Source of the DNA: CAJCJE01 sp963818685
GTDB lineage: Bacteria > Actinomycetota > Actinomycetes > Mycobacteriales > Pseudonocardiaceae
NCBI GenBank assembly: GCA_963818685.1
Contig: CAWFTJ010000004.1
Span: 620,001-684,000, forward strand
DNA: 64,000 bases
Direction: 5' to 3'
Shown here: piece by piece, positions 34,360 to 42,605 of the stretch
How the letters are laid out: each line of letters starts with the position of its first letter
Position numbering within the stretch: the stretch's first letter is position 1
Notes under the pieces: generated by a model
The model's input: the letters and a program-made list of their open reading frames with translations, nothing else
The model's database searches: none
What the model was told of the DNA's origin: nothing
Translations under genes and position numbers: made by a program

Positions 34360-34533
34360 ATGGGCCGACGAATCAGAGTACGACCGATTATGAAGGAGGA
34401 GCCGAACGTCGGCCTGTACGTGCAGGCCCTGATCGCCTTGGCGCGGCAGCTCCAGACAGAGGAGGGCCAACGCGGGACGACCGAGCCACCGGAGCCCGCC
34501 GAGGGGAAGGAGGCTGACCATGCAGGCGATTGA
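34360..34533 (+). CDS. Small hypothetical protein preceding the TraG-like gene
   Basis: A 57-aa product; ATG at 34360 follows an AGAGGGGG ribosome-like site. Sequence: basic MGRRIRVRPIMKEEPNVG start, then a helical VQALIALARQLQTEEG and an acidic end. It overlaps the TraG-like gene start by 14 bp, so it is probably translated and coupled. Confidence 0.5.
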   Translation: MGRRIRVRPIMKEEPNVGLYVQALIALARQLQTEEGQRGTTEPPEPAEGKEADHAGD

Positions 34534-36808
34534 ACTGTTCGTTCTGCTCATGGCGATCGGCGTTCTCCCCGCGGTGGGGGTACTGCTCATGCGCCAGAGC
34601 AGCCGGCACACCTGGCAACAGGAATTGGTGGCCTACCTGCTCCAGTTCCCCCGCGGTTTGGACCCCGGCGCGGTCATTGCCTTCTTGAGCGGCCTGTCGG
34701 GGATCGCGGCACCGCGCCACGAGCGGCCGTTTGTGACGCGCGCTGTGGTGTTCGAGACCAGTGCGACGCCAGCCGGTATCGCACACCACCTCATCGTGCC
34801 GCGACCGCTGGCCCATGTCGCCCTGTCGGCGCTGCGGGCGGCGCTGCCCGCCGTCAGCGCCCGGTTGGATGAGGACTACCAGATTCCGCACCCGACGCTG
34901 GCCGCCGAGCTGGGCACGAGTGACCATGGCCGAAGCCTCGCCACCAGCCGGGCGGGGGTCGTCTCCAGTGCTGTCTTGGCCAGTTTGCAGCCCCTCGGGA
35001 TCGGTGAACGGCTGGTTGTGCAGTGGTCGCTTTCGCCGCTCGGGCCAGTGTCGGTGCCATCTGGGATTCGGCCCCGACCGGCGGCGCTGAGCTTCTGGGA
35101 AGCGCTCAGCGGCCAGACTAGCCGCCGCCCGGTTGACGCAGAGGTCGTGAAGGCTGCGCGGGTCAAGCAGGAGAGCCCGTTGTTTGCCGGAACCTTGCGG
35201 GTGGGGGTGGTAGCCCGCGCGTCGCGGGAACGATCGCTGCTGCTGCGGGTGCTGGCCGCCTTCCACACTGCCAACGCTCCCGGTGCCCACCTGCATCGAC
35301 TCGCCCGATCAAGTGGGCGGGTCGGCCATATGCTGACCGGGCGGCGCTTGCCGCTCCTGACCTGGCCCTGCACGGTCAACGCGGCCGAGCTAGCCGGTCT
35401 GCTCGGGTTCCCCCTTGCCACCGTCGCCTTGCCGGGTCTGTCGCTGGGTGGCGCCCGACAGTTGGCCCCGGCGGCCGATATTCTCACCACCGGCCGCGTC
35501 GTAGCTGAAGCGACCTTTCCCGGTGCCGAGCGCCCGCTGGGCCTGTCCGTCGCCGACTCCCTCCGGCACCTGCACGTGCTCGGTCCGACCGGCGCCGGGA
35601 AGTCCACCCTCATGATCAACCTCATCACGCAAGACATGGCCGCTGGTCGCGGTGTCGTGGTGCTTGATCCCAAGGGCGATTTGGTGGCCGACGTCATCGA
35701 CCGGGTGCCAGCTCACCGCCTGAATGACGTTTGCATCCTCGACCCGGCCGACGAGGCACGCCCGGTCGGCTTGAACCTGCTGGCCGGGGGCGGCCTGGAC
35801 CGGGAACTCGTCACCGAACACGTCGTCGGTCTGCTGCACAACCTGTACCACGCCAACTGGGGACCACGCACCGACGATATTTTGCGGTCCGCGCTACTCA
35901 CCCTAGTGGGCGTACCCGGAATGACCTTGGTCGAAGTGCCGCTCCTCCTCACCGATGCTGGCTTCAGGCGGCGGCTGGTCGGGCGGGTCAATGACCCCAT
36001 CGCGCTTGGTCCGTTCTGGGCGGCTTACGAAGCTATGAGTGATGGTGAACGCGCTCAGGCCATTGGCCCGGTGATGAATAAGCTCCGGGCGCTGATCCTA
36101 CGGCGGCGGCTGCGAAACGTTATCGGGCAAGCCAACCCGCGCCTCGACCTTGACCGGGCGTTGGCGCATAACAAGATTCTGCTCGTGCCGCTGGCGAAAG
36201 GTGTGCTGGGCGACGAGGCAGCGTCGCTTATTGGTTCCTTGGTCATCGCCAAGGTCTGGCAGGCGGTGCAGCGACGGGCCGCCGTTCCCCAAGCGCAGCG
36301 ACCAATTACGTTCGCGTTCATTGACGAGTTCCAGGACTATCTCAAGCTTCCGATGAGCGTGGCCGACATTTTGGCCCAGGCCAGGGGACTTGGCCTCGGA
36401 TTGACGCTAGCCCACCAACACCTCGATCAACTACCAACTGCCCTGCAAAACGCCGTGCTGGCGAACGCCCGCAGCCGCATCATCTTCCAGGTGGCGGCAG
36501 GGGATGCGCGAGTCTTGAGCCGGGAACTGGCGCCGCACCTATCAGCCGAAGACCTCCAGGGACTCGCCGCCTATGAAGTCGTCGTCACGCTGTCGGCGGG
36601 GGCGCGCATTGCGCCACCGGTCACCGGCCGCACGTTGCTCCCGCCAGCTTCGACCGGCTTGGCCGAGGAAGCGCGGAAGCGCTCCCGCGAACGCTACGGC
36701 CGCGACCGAGCGGAGGTGGAAGCCGCCATCCTCGCCCGCCATGAAGGCCGGCGACCTTCGGGCGGCGTCGGTCGGCGGGAGGTGCAGTCAGACAGCTCAG
36801 CCCCTTGA
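34520..36808 (+). CDS. TraG/VirD4-like type IV coupling ATPase
   Basis: A 762-aa protein with GGAAGG 6 nt before its ATG. The N-terminus has one membrane helix (IELFVLLMAIGVLPAVGVLL). The motor domain holds Walker A (HVLGPTGAGKSTLMINLI), VVVLDPKGDLVADVID, Walker B (FAFIDEFQDYLKLP) and a late LTLAHQHLDQLPTALQNAVL motif of conjugative coupling proteins. A central all-helical insert and a basic C-terminus complete it. It would pump or guide element DNA through the envelope. No relaxase or VirB4 is recognisable in the window, so the transfer mechanism is incomplete here. Confidence 0.88.
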   Translation: MQAIELFVLLMAIGVLPAVGVLLMRQSSRHTWQQELVAYLLQFPRGLDPGAVIAFLSGLSGIAAPRHERPFVTRAVVFETSATPAGIAHHLIVPRPLAHVALSALRAALPAVSARLDEDYQIPHPTLAAELGTSDHGRSLATSRAGVVSSAVLASLQPLGIGERLVVQWSLSPLGPVSVPSGIRPRPAALSFWEALSGQTSRRPVDAEVVKAARVKQESPLFAGTLRVGVVARASRERSLLLRVLAAFHTANAPGAHLHRLARSSGRVGHMLTGRRLPLLTWPCTVNAAELAGLLGFPLATVALPGLSLGGARQLAPAADILTTGRVVAEATFPGAERPLGLSVADSLRHLHVLGPTGAGKSTLMINLITQDMAAGRGVVVLDPKGDLVADVIDRVPAHRLNDVCILDPADEARPVGLNLLAGGGLDRELVTEHVVGLLHNLYHANWGPRTDDILRSALLTLVGVPGMTLVEVPLLLTDAGFRRRLVGRVNDPIALGPFWAAYEAMSDGERAQAIGPVMNKLRALILRRRLRNVIGQANPRLDLDRALAHNKILLVPLAKGVLGDEAASLIGSLVIAKVWQAVQRRAAVPQAQRPITFAFIDEFQDYLKLPMSVADILAQARGLGLGLTLAHQHLDQLPTALQNAVLANARSRIIFQVAAGDARVLSRELAPHLSAEDLQGLAAYEVVVTLSAGARIAPPVTGRTLLPPASTGLAEEARKRSRERYGRDRAEVEAAILARHEGRRPSGGVGRREVQSDSSAP

Positions 36809-36928
36809 TCTTATGACCTCCCCGTTTGGACTTCCGTTCGCTGCTCCCATCGCGTCGGCTAATGGCTCGCGTTTGCGCTGTTGGGAGTGGGTGCGGGCGT
36901 CAAATCTGACGGTGAATAGTTGGCTCGT

Positions 36929-36946
36929 CATGAGGTACGCCTCATG
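36929..36946. promoter_or_regulatory. Palindrome overlapping the replication-relaxation gene start
   Basis: CATGAGG (36929-36935) and CCTCATG (36940-36946) form a 7-bp inverted repeat around TACG; the right arm contains the ATG of the next gene. It could be an operator or a translational hairpin. An ATG in the left arm opens a five-codon frame (MRYAS) whose TGA overlaps the gene start. Confidence 0.35.
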
Positions 36947-37732
36947 AGCCGTCTGTACGTCACCCGGGGGCGGCTCGTGGCCGTGGAATCGTCCCTGTCG
37001 TCTCGGGACTGGCGGGTCCTGGCCACCATGGGCCGACTGCGGCTGGCGTCCTCCGGCCAGCTGGAGCGCCTGCACTACGGCGACGTCACGCCCCGTCGGG
37101 CGCGGCAACTGCTCGCGGGCATGGTCGAACGCGGGCTGCTCGCCCGCCTGCCGCGCGTCGTGGGTGGCCTGCGGGCGGGTTCGGTCGGTTACGTCTACAC
37201 GCTCGACCGCGCCGGTAGCCGCCTGCTCCGACCCGGCCGCACCTTCCGCCGACCGGATGATCCCGGTGGCCGCTTCCTGGGTCACAGCCTCGCCATCTCG
37301 GAGCTGTACGTCGGGTTGGTCGAAGCCCACCGCGCGGGCACGCTGACGCTGGCCAGCTTCGCGAGTGAGCCCGGATGTTGGCGCCGTTTTGCTGGGGCTG
37401 GTGGCGGCCAAGTCATCCTCAAGCCGGACTGCGCTGCTACCACTCGCCTTGGCCGCTACGAGGATCGCTGGCTCATCGAGGTCGACCGCGCGACCGAGGC
37501 GGTATCGGTGGTCGCGCGTAAGTGCGAGCTGTACCGGCGCTACTGGCAGGCTGGCATCGAACAGGCTCAGTTTGGCGTCTTTCCCCGCGTGCTCTGGGTG
37601 GTACCGGACCAGGCTCGCGCTGACGCGCTGGGGGCCGTGTTTAGCCGCTTGCCCCGTGAGGTTCAGCCCCTCTTCGCGGTAGCCGTAACGGGCGAGGCGG
37701 TGAGTCGCATCGCGCGGGGAGCGCACCTATGA
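36944..37732 (+). CDS. Replication-relaxation family protein
   Basis: A 262-aa protein. The N-terminal winged-helix part (SSRDWRVLATMGRLRLASSG, ARQLLAGMVERGLLARLPRV) and the following FLGHSLAISELYVGLVEAHR, KPDCAATTRLGRYEDRWLIE and CELYRRYWQAGIEQ agree with the replication-relaxation family of actinobacterial mobile elements (PF13814), thought to act at the origin of plasmids and ICEs. It overlaps the DNA methyltransferase gene by 4 bp. The direct partner TraG-like ATPase lies just upstream. Confidence 0.85.
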   Translation: MSRLYVTRGRLVAVESSLSSRDWRVLATMGRLRLASSGQLERLHYGDVTPRRARQLLAGMVERGLLARLPRVVGGLRAGSVGYVYTLDRAGSRLLRPGRTFRRPDDPGGRFLGHSLAISELYVGLVEAHRAGTLTLASFASEPGCWRRFAGAGGGQVILKPDCAATTRLGRYEDRWLIEVDRATEAVSVVARKCELYRRYWQAGIEQAQFGVFPRVLWVVPDQARADALGAVFSRLPREVQPLFAVAVTGEAVSRIARGAHL

Positions 37733-38742
37733 GCGCGCCGCGTAATACCATCCTGATTGGCGATGCAGGCGAGCAGTTGGCGCAGTTGCCAGCAGCCTGT
37801 GTCGATTGCGTCGTGACGAGTCCGCCGTACTTCCAATTACGTAATTACCAGGTCGACGGTCAGCTTGGCACCGAACCGACTATTGCCGGTTGGGTCGCCG
37901 ATCTCCGCACAGTAATGCGTGAAGTGGCGCGGGTACTGACCCCGACAGGCGGCTTGTGGCTCAATCTCGGCGACAGTTTCTCGCGGCACCCGCGCTACGG
38001 GGCGCCAGTCAAGGGACTCTTACTCGCCCCCGAACGCCTGCTGCTGGCGCTGGCTCAAGACGGTTGGCTGGTGCGCAACAAAGTGATCTGGGCGAAAACC
38101 AACCCTATGCCGAGTTCGGTTGGCGACCGCCTGACGCTGACTTACGAGATGGTGTATTTCTTGGTGCGCCAGCGATCCTACTTTTTTGATCTGGACGCCA
38201 TTCGGGAGCCGCACCGGACCGCCACCATCACCAAACGCAAAACCGAGCCCGCCAGCAAACGTCCCGCCTGGGCCGGACCGCTCGCCACGACGCGCGGCGG
38301 CCTGCGGTCAGGCATGGTCGGCCACCCGGGCGGCAAGAATCCGGGCGATGTCTGGCACATCGCCACTCGTGGATTCCGGGGCGCTCATTTTGCCGTGTTC
38401 CCACCGGAGCTGGTGCGCCGCCCGATTCTGGCCAGCTGTCCCGCCGTGGTCTGCACGGCCTGCGGGCAGGGACAAAAGGTAAGTACCGGCATGCTGCCCT
38501 GTGATTGCCATGCGCCCGCCCGACGCGGATTGGTACTCGACCCGTTTTTCGGCACGGGAACCGTTGGGGCCGTTGCGCAAGAGGTAGGGCGGGACTATCT
38601 CGGTATCGAGCTAAACCCGGACTTTGCGCGGATGGCAGAGGAGCGGCTTGGCCTCGTGCCGCGTCTGGGAGCACCCCAGGCGCCCAAAGTACGTCGCTTG
38701 CCCCGAGCCGGTCAGACCGAACCTGAGGACCTCGCGGCATGA
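37729..38742 (+). CDS. DNA methyltransferase, SPPY-type (beta class, probably m4C or m6A)
   Basis: A 337-aa protein coupled to the preceding gene (4-bp overlap). Catalytic motif IV is CVVTSPPYFQLRNYQ near residue 32; motif I is DPFFGTGTVGAVAQ close to the C-terminus, giving the beta-class order (IV before I). The middle has GLWLNLGDSFSRHP and VRNKVIWAKTNPMPSS. The SPPY tetrapeptide is commonest in N4-cytosine enzymes, though some act on adenine. A CXXC...C-x-C insert (CTACGQGQ...CDCH) may bind zinc. No restriction endonuclease is adjacent. Confidence 0.88.
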   Translation: MSAPRNTILIGDAGEQLAQLPAACVDCVVTSPPYFQLRNYQVDGQLGTEPTIAGWVADLRTVMREVARVLTPTGGLWLNLGDSFSRHPRYGAPVKGLLLAPERLLLALAQDGWLVRNKVIWAKTNPMPSSVGDRLTLTYEMVYFLVRQRSYFFDLDAIREPHRTATITKRKTEPASKRPAWAGPLATTRGGLRSGMVGHPGGKNPGDVWHIATRGFRGAHFAVFPPELVRRPILASCPAVVCTACGQGQKVSTGMLPCDCHAPARRGLVLDPFFGTGTVGAVAQEVGRDYLGIELNPDFARMAEERLGLVPRLGAPQAPKVRRLPRAGQTEPEDLAA

Positions 38743-38835
38743 CGGCGGCCCCCTCGTCGGTGTCGTGCGGCTGCATCACACATTCCCACCTGGAGAATGG
38801 GCAGCCGCACCCGCACCGAGGAGGTACGAGGGAAC

Positions 38836-39153
38836 ATGCCTGAGGCCAAAGACGGCGTCAAGACATTGGGCATTCGATTGCCCAACGCCTTGCATTCCCA
38901 GTTCGCACTCACGGCACAGGTCGATGACATCTCGCTGGGCGATGCCGCCCTGCGGGCCGTCGAGCTGTATGTGGCGACCAAGAAGGCCGAGCCGGACTTC
39001 GCAGCCCGTGCTCAGGCCGCGCTCGACGCCATCGAGGAGGAGGCAGCCGCACGGCGAGCCGCGATTCAGAGCCTGTTCGGTGTCACCGAACCGGCCGCTA
39101 CCGGCACCTCAACTACCAGTCCGAGAGGCCGCAAGCCGCAGAACGAAAGCTAA
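38836..39153 (+). CDS. Small RHH-like accessory protein
   Basis: A 105-aa protein starting with ATG 38836 after CGAGGG. The N-terminal GVKTLGIRLPNALHSQFALT stretch is a ribbon-helix-helix-like beta-strand and helix, followed by DISLGDAALRAVELYVATKK. An Ala/Glu-rich coil and a basic Pro/Ser tail follow. Such proteins act as relaxosome accessory factors, antitoxins or autoregulators; no toxin is paired with it. It begins 93 bp after the methyltransferase gene. Confidence 0.6.
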   Translation: MPEAKDGVKTLGIRLPNALHSQFALTAQVDDISLGDAALRAVELYVATKKAEPDFAARAQAALDAIEEEAAARRAAIQSLFGVTEPAATGTSTTSPRGRKPQNES

Positions 39154-39360
39154 CCAACGGCTTTTGATTTGCGTCACTAGTGACGAGCGGCGTGCATATT
39201 GCGCGCTGCTCGTCACCTCAAACCCAAAACACCCTACGACCGCGTTCACAACGATAAATAGGCCAGGATGGCCTTTCTTGGCAACCGCGCGCGGGCCTGG
39301 AAAAATGGCAGAAAGGACGAGAAAAAGTGGTCGCAAAACAGCACATACGGAGCTACAGTC

Positions 39361-39837
39361 ATGACGCGAGAATCGCGTATCGATGATTCTATGAGGCGCG
39401 CACTGGCGCTGCTCTACCTGCGGGCAGCCAGTGGAAATCAGGCCGAGCGCGACCAAGCCATCGTGGCACAACAGCACGTATGCACGCGGCGGGCCGCGCA
39501 GCTGCGCGCAGTGGTCGCCTGCGAGTTTGTGGACTTCGGCTCCGGCTTCAGTATCGAGCGCCCTGGAATGGCCGAGTTGCTCACCAAGCTTGGCGAACTC
39601 CGGGCCACCATGCCATGCCGACCGTGCTACGTGGTTGCCGCCGATCACGCTCGGATTGGCCGCAGTGTCCAGGCGTATAGCCACATGTCCTACGAGATCG
39701 ACCGAGCGGGCGGGCTCATCAACATCGCATCGGTGGCGCTGGCCGAGTATGAGGCGCTCGCGCGCCGCGCGGCCGAGGCCAACGCCGACGGGTGCCACCG
39801 CCGGAATCAGCGTAATGAGGAAGGAGGTCAGACATGA
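39361..39837 (+). CDS. Resolvase-fold protein lacking catalytic serine
   Basis: ATG at 39361 (longer in-frame start possible at 39268); 158 aa. It reads RALALLYLRAASGNQAERDQ, where active serine recombinases have YLRVSTxxQ, so the Ser position is Ala. It retains RIGRSVQAYS but has ADHARIG in place of LDRLxR. It resembles the Ser-less protein at 19700. It lies immediately upstream of the active large recombinase and is coupled to the 21-codon ORF between them, so it may regulate recombination or bind the att site. Confidence 0.6.
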   Translation: MTRESRIDDSMRRALALLYLRAASGNQAERDQAIVAQQHVCTRRAAQLRAVVACEFVDFGSGFSIERPGMAELLTKLGELRATMPCRPCYVVAADHARIGRSVQAYSHMSYEIDRAGGLINIASVALAEYEALARRAAEANADGCHRRNQRNEEGGQT

Positions 39838-39899
39838 CTCCCACTTACATCGTCACCGTTCGCAACGTCAGCAAATTTCATAAAGGAGGGTTGATATGA
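39834..39899 (+). CDS. 21-codon coupling ORF between resolvase-like gene and integrase
   Basis: AAGGAGG at 39820-39826 precedes ATG 39834. The product (MTPTYIVTVRNVSKFHKGGL and I) ends at TGA 39897-39899. Its start overlaps the previous stop (ATGA), its end overlaps the recombinase ATG (ATGA), and its last codons (AAAGGAGGG) supply the recombinase ribosome site. Likely a translational relay rather than a functional protein. Confidence 0.5.
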   Translation: MTPTYIVTVRNVSKFHKGGLI

Positions 39900-41590
39900 G
39901 TCAAATTACCGCACCAATAGCAGAACTAATAGGAGGCAGCGGTCGTAAGCGCGCGGTCCTCTACTTACGGGTGTCCACGTCCAAGCAAGCCGACAAGGAC
40001 AATGACCCGGACGGCTACTCGCTGCCCGCCCAAGAGGATGCCTGCCGCCGTAAGGCGGAAGCGCTGGACGCTGAAGTCGTGGCCGTGTTCGTCGACCGAG
40101 GCGAGAGCGCCAAAACCGCCGACCGTCGCGAGTTTCAGCGGATGCTGGCCTTCGTCCAGAAGAGCGGGGACATCGACTACGTCATCCTGGACAAGGTGGA
40201 CCGCTTCGCTCGCAATCGCCGCGATGACGCCAACCTGATGTTTGAACTGCGGACCGCTGGCGCCCAGCTCGTGTCGGTCAAGGAGAACATCGACGAGACC
40301 CCCGCAGGCCAGCTCTTGCACGCCATCATGGCCGGGATCGCGGAGTTCTACTCCAAGAACTTGGCTACCGAAGCCCTCAAGGGCATGACCCAAAAGGCCA
40401 AGGTCGGCGGCACGCCGGGTCGGGCGCCCATTGGCTACCTCAACACGCGGCGGCGCATCGACGGCCGCGAGGTCCGCACCGTCGAGGTGGACCCGGAGCG
40501 CGCGTCCCTCGTGCAGTGGGCGTTTGAGGCTTACGCCACCGGGGAGTGGACCATCCGCAGCCTGACCGAGGAGCTGGGGGCCAGGGGCTTACGGGCACTC
40601 CCGCACGGGCAGAAGCTGCCCGGTCCGGTCCAGACCTCGCATGTCGCCCACCTGCTGAAGAACCGCTACTACCTGGGGAAGGTGACGTTCAAGGGTGTCG
40701 AGTACGACGGCCGCCACCAACCCCTCGTCCCACAGGCTTTGTTCGACCGCGTCCAGGAGGTCTTTTTGTTGCACGACAAGTCCGGCGAACGTCAGCGCAT
40801 CTTCCGCCACTACCTCAAGTCAACGGTCGTTTGCGGCCGCTGTGGCTCCCGGCTGTGTCTGACGAACGCCAAGGGGCAGTACCTCTACTTCTACTGTCAG
40901 GGCCGCCACCAGCGGCGGACTGACTGCCAGTTGCCGTATCTGGCGGCCGAAGACGTCGAGCGGGCGGTGGAGCGCTCCTACCGGGCGGTGCGCATACCGG
41001 CCGACCTCCAGGAGACCATCCGGGAGGGGCTGCGGACCGAACTGGACCAGCAGCAGCGCCGAGCGGAGCCGGAGATGGCCTACGCCCGGAGCCGCGTCAA
41101 CGAGTTGGAGCAGGAGCGGCGGCGGCTGGGGCGAGGCGTCGTGACGGGCGCCATCCCCGAGGACGTCGGCCGGGAGGAGCAGACGCGGATCACTCGGGAG
41201 CTGGACCAGGCTAAACGGACGTTGGCAGCCTCGACCATGGTGTTTGCCAAGATCGCCGACACCCTGAACCGTGCCCTGGAGCTGGTCGGACGGTGTGATG
41301 AGGTCTACCGGTTGGGTGGGCCGCAGGTCCGGCGGCTGTCGAACCAGTTCTTCTTTGAGCGGGTGCTCATAGACGTGGAGGAAGAAGGTGAGACCCGAGT
41401 CACCGGAGCGGTGCTCCGGGAGCCCTGGGCAACGCTTCTGACCAGGGAGTTTCAGGCCAAGATGGCGGCTAACACGACGAACCTCGGTCGCCATGTTGGC
41501 GGCCGAGGTTCGTATGTGAGTGCTCTGGTGCCCCCGGCAGGAATCGAACCTGCGACACACGGTTTAGGAAACCGTTGCTCTATCCCCTGA
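39896..41590 (+). CDS. Large serine recombinase (integrase)
   Basis: A 564-aa protein. The N-terminal resolvase domain has the active RAVLYLRVSTSKQADKD, the FVDRGESAKTADRREF loop and VILDKVDRFARNRRD. A recombinase domain (TPGRAPIGYLNTRRRIDG), a zinc ribbon (VVCGRCGSRLC ... YFYCQGRHQRRTDCQLPYL) and a coiled-coil (RVNELEQERRRLG) follow, the usual large-serine-integrase order. The last ~20 residues (PPAGIEPATHGLGNRCSIP) are only the translation of antisense tRNA-Arg, so the biological C-terminus is likely shorter or fixed by the integration event. It would integrate and excise the island. Confidence 0.92.
   Translation: MSQITAPIAELIGGSGRKRAVLYLRVSTSKQADKDNDPDGYSLPAQEDACRRKAEALDAEVVAVFVDRGESAKTADRREFQRMLAFVQKSGDIDYVILDKVDRFARNRRDDANLMFELRTAGAQLVSVKENIDETPAGQLLHAIMAGIAEFYSKNLATEALKGMTQKAKVGGTPGRAPIGYLNTRRRIDGREVRTVEVDPERASLVQWAFEAYATGEWTIRSLTEELGARGLRALPHGQKLPGPVQTSHVAHLLKNRYYLGKVTFKGVEYDGRHQPLVPQALFDRVQEVFLLHDKSGERQRIFRHYLKSTVVCGRCGSRLCLTNAKGQYLYFYCQGRHQRRTDCQLPYLAAEDVERAVERSYRAVRIPADLQETIREGLRTELDQQQRRAEPEMAYARSRVNELEQERRRLGRGVVTGAIPEDVGREEQTRITRELDQAKRTLAASTMVFAKIADTLNRALELVGRCDEVYRLGGPQVRRLSNQFFFERVLIDVEEEGETRVTGAVLREPWATLLTREFQAKMAANTTNLGRHVGGRGSYVSALVPPAGIEPATHGLGNRCSIP
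41477..41513 (-). terminator. Strong stem-loop downstream of tRNA-Arg
   Basis: ACGAACCTCGGTCGCC (41477-41492) and GGCGGCCGAGGTTCGT (41498-41513) pair fully with one G-U over a 5-nt loop. It starts 12 bp beyond the tRNA 3' end on the tRNA transcription strand, so it is probably the tRNA terminator, although it lies within the last codons of the recombinase frame. Confidence 0.65.
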
Positions 41591-41601
41591 GCTACGAGGG
41601 C
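41526..41601 (-). tRNA. tRNA-Arg (CCU anticodon)
   Basis: Minus-strand cloverleaf of 76 nt with encoded CCA. The acceptor arm GCCCTCG pairs with CGGGGGC (one T-G wobble), the D-arm is TAGCTCAGGGGATAGAGC, the anticodon loop is TTCCTAA (CCT) between ACGGT and ACCGT, and the T-arm is GCAGGTTCGAATCCTGC. It is intact. The 3' end faces the island, and the recombinase gene runs through it, so it is the likely chromosomal landmark at the island's right end. Confidence 0.95.
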
Positions 41602-41809
41602 TCTGAAGTTGTGTTCGCCCAGCTTACCGGGCCTGGCACGCTAGTTCCGACCCGACCCGATCAACCCGTGAGGCGAAACCTGTCCCGCGTCCCTTGATCG
41701 GCCGTTCCGGTCCCGGCGCCTGATGATTGTAAGGCTAGCGGCCGGCGGGCTTGTGCGCGGAGTTCAGTGCGATCGGCGGTGATTGCGCAAGGGCCGCAGG
41801 TGGAACTGG

Positions 41810-42463
41810 TCAGCGGGCCAGGACCAGTGGGGCCAGGTAGCGCTGGGCGGTGGCGCGGGCTTCCTCGTCGGTGCGTAGGGGGAGGCACGTGTCGGGGGTG
41901 AGCACGAGCGAGATGGACAGGCGGACGAGGATCTCAGCTACTTCCTCTGGGTTGATGCGCAGGGTTCCGGCTTTCGCCTCCGGGCTGGCCAGGTACTGCC
42001 GCATGAGGAACTCCCGGACGACGGCGAGTGCCGGGCCGCCGTGGATGGTCAGGAAGGGCAGTGACGCCTCGGGCTCGATGGTGAGCATGCGGTTCAGCAG
42101 CGGCTGCTGGCGGGCGGTGCGTAGGCCGACGACGAACCCTTCGACCAGGCGTTCGGCCAGCGTGGGCAATTCGGCAGTCGCTGCCGCGATGTCTTCGAAA
42201 AACCGGCGGGCTTCTCGGACGAGGACGGCTTGCAGCAGCTCGTCGCGGTTGGGGAAGCGACGGTAAATGGTCGCTCTGCCGATGCCCGCGCGGCGCGCGA
42301 TGTCGTCGACGCTGGTGCGGCGCAGTCCGTGATCGAGGTATTCGGCGAGGGCCGCGTCGAGAATCCTGATGCCGATTTCGTCGGTGTCCGGGGAATGCAG
42401 AATCTCCGCGAGCAGGGCGGACGCGGATACCGAGGATGCCGGCGTAGCTGAAGTGGAAGTCAT
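41810..42463 (-). CDS. TetR/AcrR-family transcriptional regulator
   Basis: A 217-aa protein. N-terminal HTH: ILDAALAEYLDHGLRRTSVD then IARRAGIGRATIYRRFPNRD, the standard TetR DNA-binding core. The C-terminal ligand domain is all-helical with RMLTIEPEASLPFLTIHGG. It stands between the tRNA and the second TetR gene, in the same direction as the latter, without overlap (142 bp gap). The ligand is unknown; closeness to a fatty-acid operon hints at acyl-CoA. Confidence 0.85.
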   Translation of the reverse strand: MTSTSATPASSVSASALLAEILHSPDTDEIGIRILDAALAEYLDHGLRRTSVDDIARRAGIGRATIYRRFPNRDELLQAVLVREARRFFEDIAAATAELPTLAERLVEGFVVGLRTARQQPLLNRMLTIEPEASLPFLTIHGGPALAVVREFLMRQYLASPEAKAGTLRINPEEVAEILVRLSISLVLTPDTCLPLRTDEEARATAQRYLAPLVLAR

Positions 42464-42491
42464 CGCGAAAAGAGTTTATCGCGGCGACGCT

Positions 42492-42503
42492 GACATTCGT
42501 GTC
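42492..42503. promoter_or_regulatory. Possible TetR operator upstream of the first TetR gene
   Basis: GACATTCGTGTC contains GACA/TGTC arms with 4-nt spacing, 29 bp upstream of the 42463 start codon. It shares the TGACA core with the palindrome at 44144. Short and therefore weak evidence. Confidence 0.3.
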
Positions 42504-42605
42504 GGGCGGCCAGGTCGTCCGAATGATCGCGGCGACTTGACGAAGTCCGCGTTCGTCGGCCATATACAGTTGGTCTTTCTCCGCCGGTAGTGCCTGCCGG
42601 GGCGA

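Noticed and set aside
34111..34611. Minus-strand 166-codon frame opposite the start of the TraG-like gene
   Set aside because: Low-complexity and overlaps the coupled small gene and the TraG-like start on the other strand.
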